From the NCBI GenBank assembly GCA_009618505.1, contig WJOQ01000396.1:1-15068 (forward strand): a stretch of DNA of 15,068 bases, written 5' to 3'. This DNA comes from Clostridia bacterium. GTDB taxonomy: Bacteria; Aerophobota; Aerophobia; Aerophobales; AE-B3A. A program made the position numbers and the translations under genes. Every line of letters starts with the position of its first letter. The stretch's first letter is position 1. The notes beneath the pieces were generated by a model. The model saw nothing but the letters and a program-made list of their open reading frames with translations, had not been told where the DNA came from and searched no databases. Shown here piece by piece: positions 7,089-13,217 of this stretch.

Positions 7089-7764
7089 TTACCTCATTTC
7101 TTCTCCGCCGGTCACATTTATGGCCTGACCGGTCATATAGGAAGCTTCATCGCTGGCTAAAAAGACCAGTACATTGGCCACATCTTCATACTGACAACCC
7201 CTGCCCAAGGGGACCCCATTCTCATATTTCTTTCTTACCTCTTCTTTGGAAATTCCCCATTTCTTGGCATACTGCTGGTAAAGACTATTTACCCAAAGGG
7301 GAGAATCAAGAAGATTACCCGGACAAACAGCATTTACCCGAATATCGTAAGGAGCTAAATCTAAAGCTATGCTCTGAGTAAGACCTATTCCGGCAAATTT
7401 TGAGGCAGCGTAAGCAGAATTCCAATAACTACCCTTTTTGCCAGATTTGGAGTTTATCTGAATTATTACTCCACTTTTCTGTTTTTTCATAATTTTAGCC
7501 GCTTCTTTAGCTAGCAAAAAATATCCTACTAAGTTAACCTCAATTACTCTTCGCCAATCCTTTTCCGGAAAGTCGGTCAATTCATAAGACTTCAATATTC
7601 CGGCATTACTTACCACTATATCGAGGTGACCAAATTTCTTTACCGTCTTCTCAACCATTGGCTGCGGTTACCTTGCATCCTTCTTGAGCCAATCTTATAG
7701 CAATAGCCTCTCCTAATCCCTGTCCTGCACCAGTTACAATAGCCACTTTGTTGGTTAGACTCAT
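7089..7764 (-). pseudogene. Sorbitol-6-phosphate 2-dehydrogenase (SrlD)-like SDR with internal deletion and frameshift
   Basis: Two out-of-register pieces form one short-chain dehydrogenase. The first (ATG 7764 to TGA 7651) gives 37 residues with the NAD-binding GAGQGLG loop and a second strand ending CKVTAA. The second, in another frame (7658-7089, 189 residues), holds SNAGIL, the catalytic Ser in INSKSGKKGS, Tyr and Lys in SAYAASK, and the C-terminal INVTGGEEM. The GYFL, IIQINSKSGK, LTQS, ALDLA and NVTGG blocks match my recollection of E. coli SrlD/GutD, which reduces fructose-6-phosphate/oxidises sorbitol-6-phosphate. About 35-38 residues (roughly 110 bp) between the second strand and the helix before SNAG are missing, so a full-length gene would have been near 260 codons. 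Without that region, which normally selects the cofactor, the 189-residue piece is unlikely to work. Natural deletion and assembly error are both possible. Confidence 0.85.
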
Positions 7765-7793
7765 TGAAGTTTGACCCTCTTTTCTTTTTTCTC

Positions 7794-7822
7794 GAGATAC
7801 TTAGATACTAGATACGATTCAC
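7794..7822. repeat. Heptad repeats upstream of the SDR pseudogene
   Basis: Plus-strand units are GAGATAC (7794-7800), TAGATAC (7802-7808), TAGATAC (7809-7815) and GATTCAC (7816-7822). Read on the minus strand the element begins GTGAATCGTAT, the same 11-mer that begins the plus-strand repeat at 1775. The two spacers therefore carry related elements in opposite orientation. The 64-bp gap holds no gene. Confidence 0.7.
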
Positions 7823-7828
7823 GCTCCT

Positions 7829-8941
7829 TTAAGGTCTTATAACAACCTTTAAAGCGTCTCCTTCTTTGTCCAGCATCTTTTCCATTGCTTCTGTTATTCT
7901 TTCTAAGGGAAAAACATCGGTAACTACTCTCTCCATAGAGACCTCCCCCCTGGCAATGAGTCTAAGAGCTTCCTTAAATTGTGGTCTATTAGAGGCAAAG
8001 GCTCCATAAATTGAGACCTCTTTATAATGAATAATATTCCCATCTAATTTTAAGATAGAGTTTTCTTTGGGAAACCCGGCAAAAAAGCTTAGTCTGCCTT
8101 TCATAGCCATTGCTCTTAGAAGCTCTTGGGCAACTTTATTCACCGAGCAGGCAACTATTCCCACATCCGTCCCTTCTCCATCAGTCAGCTCTAATACTGC
8201 CTTTACTAAACCAGTGTCTTTACTGGCAATATAATAATCAAAACCGAATTCTTTAGACTTGCTCAGCCTTACCGGGGAATATTCAGCCAGGATAACTTTC
8301 GCTCCTTTACTTTTTGCTAGAAGACCATGCATCAAACCAATAGGACCTGCTCCCACTATGGTAACATATTCTCCCTTGCTAATATCTAGATAATGTTGCC
8401 CATTTATGACACAGGAAAGTGGTTCCACCATTGCCAGGTGCTCATCGGAAACAGTGGAATCTTCCGGGATGGGTATTATAGCACCCTGCTTAACAGCAGC
8501 ATCCTGAACTAGTATATACTCAGCAAAACCACCCGGATAATAGTAGCCAATCGGATGGTTATTCCTGCACATATTATGGTTTCCTTCCCGGCAGGGTCTA
8601 CATTCCTCTTTTTGACAGCCCACTGAGGTAACTACAATTACTTTATCTCCAATTCCATAGTCAGGACTCTCAACTTCAGAGCCAATTCTTTCTATGGTCC
8701 CCACAATCTCATGGCCGATGATAAACCTACCTTCACCATAGCCTTTAATTTGAGGGACAAATCCTTTGGTAACATCTTTTGTTCCTTGATACATCCTTCC
8801 ATCTGTTCCGCAGATAGCACAAACATTAACCCTTAGCAGAACATCACCTGCGCCACAGACTGGTTTTACTAGATTTTCAATTCCCATATGTTTTGCTTTA
8901 TCTATGTATAGAAAAGCCGCTTTCATCCCTTTATTTATCAA
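7829..8941 (-). CDS. Zinc-dependent medium-chain polyol dehydrogenase
   Basis: A 370-residue cytosolic MDR enzyme. Expected catalytic zinc ligands are Cys44 (CGTD), His77-Glu78 and Glu173 (VEPLSC). The structural zinc lobe is Cys109, Cys114, Cys117, Cys125, with two extra residues between the first two cysteines compared with the 4695-5735 enzyme. The NAD(P) loop is GAGPIG (197-202). PIGYYYPGGFAEY and NIIHYKEVSIYGAF match the paralogue at 4695-5735 and mark a common subfamily; sorbitol, inosose or sugar-phosphate substrates are possible. The likely start is TTG at 8941, since GGAGAG (8951-8946) is well spaced; the internal ATG at 8926 has AAAGGG directly against it, which is too close. The TTG overlaps the TGA of a 3' remnant of the TIM-barrel gene, suggesting original translational coupling to that gene. 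Confidence 0.87.
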   Translation of the reverse strand: MINKGMKAAFLYIDKAKHMGIENLVKPVCGAGDVLLRVNVCAICGTDGRMYQGTKDVTKGFVPQIKGYGEGRFIIGHEIVGTIERIGSEVESPDYGIGDKVIVVTSVGCQKEECRPCREGNHNMCRNNHPIGYYYPGGFAEYILVQDAAVKQGAIIPIPEDSTVSDEHLAMVEPLSCVINGQHYLDISKGEYVTIVGAGPIGLMHGLLAKSKGAKVILAEYSPVRLSKSKEFGFDYYIASKDTGLVKAVLELTDGEGTDVGIVACSVNKVAQELLRAMAMKGRLSFFAGFPKENSILKLDGNIIHYKEVSIYGAFASNRPQFKEALRLIARGEVSMERVVTDVFPLERITEAMEKMLDKEGDALKVVIRP

Positions 8942-8945
8942 TATA

Positions 8946-8951
8946 CTCTCC
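8946..8951 (-). promoter_or_regulatory. Shine-Dalgarno site that decides a TTG start
   Basis: GGAGAG on the minus strand ends 4 nt before TTG at 8941-8939; the GGAG core is 6 nt away. The site is made of the codons for Trp-Arg at the end of the duplicated TIM-barrel tail, so the dehydrogenase borrows its ribosome binding site from the 3' end of that gene. Confidence 0.65.
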
Positions 8952-8982
8952 AGTATTCTACCGACTTCTTTAAATCATCTAT
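8947..8982. repeat. 36-bp perfect direct repeat, copy 1
   Basis: This copy is identical to 12282-12317, in the same orientation and 3,335 bp away. It starts TCTCCAGTATTC and ends AATCATCTAT. Sequence outside the 36 bp diverges on both sides. Here it lies between the MNT gene and the start of the dehydrogenase gene. Confidence 0.95.
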
Positions 8983-9001
8983 TATCTTTGATTTAAGAAG
9001 T

Positions 9002-9364
9002 TTAATTTCTTCTTTCATAAATTAATTTCCCTTCTTTTTTAATAATTTGGGAAGTAACGCCACTATCAAGGATTCTCAAATCCATCCCTTCATTTAACTT
9101 TTCCTCAAGCTCACTCCATATCAAAAAATAATCTTCTTTAACTTTTCCTTCTAAAGCTATATCTATGTCTGAGTTTTCTCTAAACTTACCCTCTTTTGTA
9201 ATTGATCCGAATATATATGCTTTTTTTACTTCGGAAAAATTACTGAAAATCTCGTTAAGCAGGCTTAGCTTCGCCATTGCTTTTCTTCTTATCTTCTCCC
9301 TTTCCCAAATTCTTTTTTTTTCCTTATCTTTAAGATAATTGGCACATTTACTTATGTCTATCAA
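9002..9364 (-). CDS. Minimal nucleotidyltransferase (MNT) domain protein, MntA-like
   Basis: A 120-residue protein of the polymerase-beta-like minimal nucleotidyltransferase family. It has FGS (Gly53-Ser54), then the acidic pair Asp66/Asp68 (SDIDIA) and a third acidic residue Asp95 (MDLRI). A charged N-terminal helix precedes the domain. MNT proteins usually pair with a HEPN protein (HepT) as a toxin-antitoxin system in which the MNT AMPylates and silences the HEPN RNase. No HEPN gene lies on either side. The only usable start is TTG at 9364, with AGGGG close upstream and a stop codon a little further up. It lies between the GH78 gene and a dehydrogenase, inside the segment bounded by 36-bp repeats. 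Its role here is unknown; it may be an orphan antitoxin or another nucleotidyltransferase. Confidence 0.85.
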   Translation of the reverse strand: MIDISKCANYLKDKEKKRIWEREKIRRKAMAKLSLLNEIFSNFSEVKKAYIFGSITKEGKFRENSDIDIALEGKVKEDYFLIWSELEEKLNEGMDLRILDSGVTSQIIKKEGKLIYERRN

Positions 9365-9373
9365 AATCCCCTG

Positions 9374-9391
9374 GAGAAGAAAGTTCTTCTC
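9374..9391. promoter_or_regulatory. Perfect palindrome just upstream of the MNT gene
   Basis: GAGAAGAA (9374-9381) and TTCTTCTC (9384-9391) are perfect inverted arms separated by AG. It ends about 10 nt before the TTG start of the MNT gene, next to the AGGGG ribosome site. Position and symmetry fit an operator or a translational hairpin; neither is shown. Confidence 0.35.
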
Positions 9392-9449
9392 TAAACAATT
9401 CTCCTAGATTCTCTAAAACAATTGTAGAGAACGCTTCTGACAATGTCAG
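9387..9449. repeat. Short direct repeats and inverted repeats between GH78 and MNT genes
   Basis: TTCTCTAAACAATT (9387-9400) recurs with one extra A at 9409-9423. The second copy also forms an inverted repeat TTCTCTA/TAGAGAA (9409-9415, 9425-9431). CTGACA-A-TGTCAG (9437-9449) is a 13-bp palindrome spanning the GH78 stop codon. These could stop transcription or bind a regulator; no T-run follows. Confidence 0.5.
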
Positions 9450-12259
9450 GACTTGCCTTTTAAGAGCTCAAAGGAGTACGAGCCGGATCCGACGTTGAAG
9501 ATCACATATTCATCGTCCTCGCTGGCACCGGTGATTCCTGCTATACCTTCGATGTATGAACTATTTTCCCAAACGGTTTTTCCACTCTCTTTGATGGTAA
9601 CGTCACCTAAATTCATCTTGGGAACACTCACCTTTGCCTGAGTATTGACAGGTAGAATAATATTGAGAGCTAACGAGTGGTCACTTTTCTTCCAGCTTGA
9701 AGATATCATACCTCTCATAGTTCTAATAGAAGCACTAACATAATTTAAATCACCAACGACATAAGGCTTAATGATGGTCCTTCCAAAACCAGGGCCAGCA
9801 GGGTCGATATTAATACCAGCTAGAACTTTATAGAACCAGGCATCGATGCTGCCAAACATTATGTGATTATGAGAGTTCATACCACTATCAACCAGGTACT
9901 CCCATCTCTCCCAAAGGGTGGTAGCTCCTTCTCGGAGCATATATCCCCAACCAGGATAAGTAGTTTGAGTTGCTAATTTATAGGCAAGATCCGTTCGGCC
10001 ATATTTTGTCAGAACATCCAATATGTATCTGGTACCCACAATACCTGTATTAAGATGATTGCTGTGCGTTACCACAATATCATCTATCAAATTTTTCAAC
10101 ACAGCCTTCTGCTTATCTTCAGGGACTATGTCTAGAAATAGAGCAAGAACATTACAGGTTTGACTGCTGATTAAAAAACTGGCGATAAATTTCTTTATCA
10201 TTTCTTTTTTTTTATCCTCAGGGACCGTTGCCGGGAAAAGAGCTTCAGCCTTCTTATAGAGGTCGGAATATTTTTCGCCAGAATAGCAGTTTTCCTTAAG
10301 AAACTCTTTATTGAAAGCTTTTTTAATCTTCTCGGATAGTTCAGCATACTTTTTAGCATCTTCGGATTTATCTAAGATATGGGCAATTTTAGATAATATC
10401 AAGGTGTCGTGATAGTAATACCAGCTTGAGGTTAGTTCCCCCGGAGTATCCACTGGCTTAATATGTGCTGGAGGACACCAATCTCCGTATTTAGAGTAAG
10501 AGAGAATATCATCTTTGGCTTTACTGGTAAGAAAGTCTACCCATTTCTTTATACCAGAGTAATACTTCTCCAAGATTCGCCTGTCACCATAATATTGATA
10601 GAGATACCAGGGAATAACTACACAAGCAGTACCCCAGGTGGGATCAGCCGGATAAATACTCCAATAAGCTGGCACAACATCGGGTACACTACCATCTTGG
10701 GCTTGGGAATCGCCTATATCCTCGAGCCATTTTATGTAGAAGCCAGCCATACCGAAGTTATAAATTGCCTCTTCTGCCACCAGTTGAGCATCGCCCATCC
10801 ACCCCATTCGCTCATCACGCTGTGGGCAGTCGGTAGGAATGCTCATTAAATTGCTCAATTGCCCCCAGAGAACGTTCTTGTGAATAGAGTTAATCAAAGA
10901 ATTAGAGCAAATAAAACCTCCTGTGGGCTCTACTGCTGAGTGGACAACACGTCCTTCTATGCTCTCCAGTGTAGGTGTTCCAGGAAAGCCAGTTACCTCA
11001 ACATAGCGAAAGCCATGGTAGGTGAAACGTGGCTCATAGACCTCCTGTCCTTCTCCTTTCAAGATATAGGCATCAGTTGCCTTCGCTCCACGATTAGGAA
11101 CGACATTGAGCATTCCATCCTCATGCAACAATTCGGCATATCTAAGCTTTACTCTGGTACCTCTCGCTCCACTCAGGCAAAGCCTCACCCAGCCGGTAAA
11201 GTTCTGCCCAAAATCATAGATATACACCTCAGACTCGGGGTTGGTAATTTTCATCGGCTGAATTATTTTGCTTACCTTAATTGGCGGAAAACTCGCCTGT
11301 GAAACTAATTTTCCACCAGGTTCATCTGCTATCCTAGCCGCATCCCAATCAGAGTCATCGTAGAAGGGAGTATCCCAGCCCAATCCTTCCAATCTGGCAT
11401 CATAAACTTCCCCATTATAGATGCTATTTTCAGTTATTGGACTCTGACCCACTTTCCAGCTCTCATCAGTAACAATACTCTCACTGCTATCATCAGTAAA
11501 TTCTATGTTTAGTTGCAAGATTACTTTAGGTGGGCCGTACCCATATGCCTTGATATATCGTCCATTGCCCAACATAATACCTACTGCATTTTTACCTTTT
11601 CTCAAATATTTACCTACATCGTAGGTAGAATAGAGAACCCGCTTTTTATAATCAGTCCAACCTGGATCAAGGACAACCTCACCAACCTTATCTCCATTTA
11701 TGCGTAGTTCGTAATAACCTAAGCCGGATACATAGACTCTTGCTTGCGCGATGTCCTTCTCAATGCTAAACTCCTTACGGAGAAGGTATCCATAAGGCAT
11801 CTTCGTTGTTCCTTGAACAGGGTCAGAGAACGTCGATTCTCCATAACCTTTGCCCTCAATCCACTTTCCCCTCCAATCATCTCTACTTAATAAGCCCATC
11901 TCAAAGGTGGCCACCTTGCTCCATGGGCTCATCTTACCATCCTTATCCCAGATGCGCACTTTCCAGTAAGAAGTTTTTCCGCTCTGTAGGTCACTTCCCT
12001 TATAGATAACGTTTGTTGACTCTTTTGAGGCTACTTTACCGCTATTCCATTGATCACCCCTCTCCGCGTCCAAGTTTGCTTGGCTGTTACTAACAAGCAC
12101 CTGATAGGCTGACTGAACCTGTCCACGCTCGGAATGTTTGAGCACCCAGGAAAACCTGGGCAGGCTTACATCAACTCCCAGGGGATTTGATACATACTCA
12201 CAAAGTAGACTCGTAGGTGCCTTCACTGAATTACCTTTTTTCTCTTTTTGAGAAACCAT
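9446..12259 (-). CDS. GH78 alpha-L-rhamnosidase
   Basis: A 937-residue glycoside hydrolase that removes terminal alpha-L-rhamnose. In order: N-terminal beta-sandwich (about 15-125) with SLPRFSWVL and YWKVRIWD; rhamnosidase N domain (about 150-320); concanavalin-like domain (about 330-440) with YDFGQNFTGW; (alpha/alpha)6 catalytic barrel (about 445-820); and C-terminal beta domain (to 937). The signature TDCPQRDERMGWMGDAQ is at 476-492. By comparison with characterised GH78 enzymes, Glu483 is the likely general acid and Glu784 (TTLWERWE) the likely base. No signal peptide or lipobox is seen, so it should act in the cytoplasm on imported oligosaccharides or glycosides. The start ATG is 4 nt after the TIM-barrel stop, with AAGGAG inside that gene's last codons. 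No rhamnose isomerase, kinase or aldolase is present. The gene lies inside the segment bounded by 36-bp repeats. Confidence 0.95.
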   Translation of the reverse strand: MVSQKEKKGNSVKAPTSLLCEYVSNPLGVDVSLPRFSWVLKHSERGQVQSAYQVLVSNSQANLDAERGDQWNSGKVASKESTNVIYKGSDLQSGKTSYWKVRIWDKDGKMSPWSKVATFEMGLLSRDDWRGKWIEGKGYGESTFSDPVQGTTKMPYGYLLRKEFSIEKDIAQARVYVSGLGYYELRINGDKVGEVVLDPGWTDYKKRVLYSTYDVGKYLRKGKNAVGIMLGNGRYIKAYGYGPPKVILQLNIEFTDDSSESIVTDESWKVGQSPITENSIYNGEVYDARLEGLGWDTPFYDDSDWDAARIADEPGGKLVSQASFPPIKVSKIIQPMKITNPESEVYIYDFGQNFTGWVRLCLSGARGTRVKLRYAELLHEDGMLNVVPNRGAKATDAYILKGEGQEVYEPRFTYHGFRYVEVTGFPGTPTLESIEGRVVHSAVEPTGGFICSNSLINSIHKNVLWGQLSNLMSIPTDCPQRDERMGWMGDAQLVAEEAIYNFGMAGFYIKWLEDIGDSQAQDGSVPDVVPAYWSIYPADPTWGTACVVIPWYLYQYYGDRRILEKYYSGIKKWVDFLTSKAKDDILSYSKYGDWCPPAHIKPVDTPGELTSSWYYYHDTLILSKIAHILDKSEDAKKYAELSEKIKKAFNKEFLKENCYSGEKYSDLYKKAEALFPATVPEDKKKEMIKKFIASFLISSQTCNVLALFLDIVPEDKQKAVLKNLIDDIVVTHSNHLNTGIVGTRYILDVLTKYGRTDLAYKLATQTTYPGWGYMLREGATTLWERWEYLVDSGMNSHNHIMFGSIDAWFYKVLAGINIDPAGPGFGRTIIKPYVVGDLNYVSASIRTMRGMISSSWKKSDHSLALNIILPVNTQAKVSVPKMNLGDVTIKESGKTVWENSSYIEGIAGITGASEDDEYVIFNVGSGSYSFELLKGKS

Positions 12260-12263
12260 AATA

Positions 12264-13177
12264 TCACTCCTTGATATATTTTCTCCAGTATTCTACCGAC
12301 TTCTTTAAATCATCTATCACCTGATATTCTATAGGATAACGCTCCCGATGGGAAATTTCCAATAGTAAGACCACCTCTTCTGCTCCTGAGGCTTCTATAG
12401 CTTCCATTACCCTGAGAGGTGAGATAATCCCTATTTCATTATATTCTTCCGTAAAAGGCCAACGAGCGCTTTTGTCTTTGGTACTTTGTTTTATATGAAC
12501 GACAGGGGACAGGTGAGCCAGTTCTCTAAGCCAGGTATAGGGGTCCCTGTCTCGAGGGTTGCGAGAAGCTAAATCTCCGTGGTCTACACCCAAACAGAGT
12601 CGAATAGGAATAGGTAGACCGTCTTCATTTAATCTCTCCAGAAGTTCTTTGGTTGAATCAATGGTGCAGGCCATCTCCCGCTGTACGGACATAGGCTCAA
12701 AGATAAGAAATTTAAATCCTAATCTTGCTCCTACCGGGCAAGCTTGTGCCAGGAGGAAATAGCTTCCTCAATTAAGAACTCCCTCCTCTTCTTATTGTTG
12801 AAATCTGCCACTGACATACTACCAAAATGACCGCCTGAGCCTCTTGCTCCTAATTGAGCTGAAATCTCAAACCAACCTCTAAACCAATCGAACCAGACCT
12901 TTCTCTGCAAGGCATCCGGATGCATAAGGTGATTAACACGGGTAAAAGTGCTGGTAAAAGTCGTATCTATCTTAACCTCGTATTTGAGCGCACTGGCTTT
13001 TACCTTTATAATCTTATGTTCTATCACCTGCGGGGGCAGAAAAGGATTCAAAAGATCAACCACAAATTGAACATATTTTAATCCTAACTCCTTTCCCACA
13101 ATCTTCAGCCAGACCTCCGGCTCAGGAAATCGGTTAGTTGCAAAACCAGCATTAATTCCCAATCTAAATTTGATCAT
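12264..13177 (-). pseudogene. Xylose-isomerase-like TIM-barrel sugar (phosphate) isomerase/epimerase, frameshifted
   Basis: Two frames make one protein. The first (13177-12731, 148 residues) begins RLGINAGFATNRFPEP and ends HKLAR at TAG. The second reads on as GARLGFKFLIFEPMSVQREM to TGA at 12264. Restoring one base near 12733 (for example a G lost from a CGG-GTA junction) gives a continuous protein of 304 residues. Likely metal or active-site residues of this AP-endonuclease-2/xylose-isomerase-like fold are visible: Glu in FEPMS, Asp and His in GVDHGD, His in VHIKQ, Glu in LLEISHRE. The layout resembles, from memory, EryC-type tetrulose-phosphate racemases/epimerases of erythritol catabolism, but substrate is uncertain. 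AAAGG lies 6 nt before ATG 13177. The cause may be a real mutation or a homopolymer error. Its 3' end is duplicated at 8947-8982. Confidence 0.85.
12282..12317. repeat. 36-bp perfect direct repeat, copy 2
   Basis: This copy is identical to 8947-8982. It codes for the IDDLKKSVEYWR stretch near the end of the TIM-barrel protein and lies just before the GH78 start. It is probably the parental copy, since it is part of a long gene. Confidence 0.95.
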
Positions 13178-13217
13178 TTTAAACCTTTTATATTCTTTTT
13201 GACTCTACTAGAATCCT

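Larger units (their letters stand above)
8938..9018 (-). pseudogene. 3' remnant of a TIM-barrel isomerase-like gene
   Basis: A short frame (ATG 9018 to TGA 8938, 26 residues) ends IIDDLKKSVEYWRVY. This matches the C-terminus of the TIM-barrel protein at 12264-13177 (VIDDLKKSVEYWRKYIKE). Thirty-six bases are identical at DNA level (8947-8982 against 12282-12317), and the bases further upstream are only loosely similar. The frame begins inside the end of the MNT gene and probably is not itself a functional gene. Its TGA overlaps the TTG start of the dehydrogenase gene, an arrangement expected for two genes that were once adjacent in an operon. Confidence 0.7.

Noticed and set aside
7651..7764. 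Programmed frameshifting to join the two SDR pieces
   Set aside because: A shift alone cannot restore the roughly 35-38 missing residues between the two parts, so a deletion or assembly collapse is required.
10463..11302. Plus-strand open frames opposite the rhamnosidase gene
   Set aside because: They are antisense to a 937-residue GH78 protein with an intact active site and show no recognisable features.
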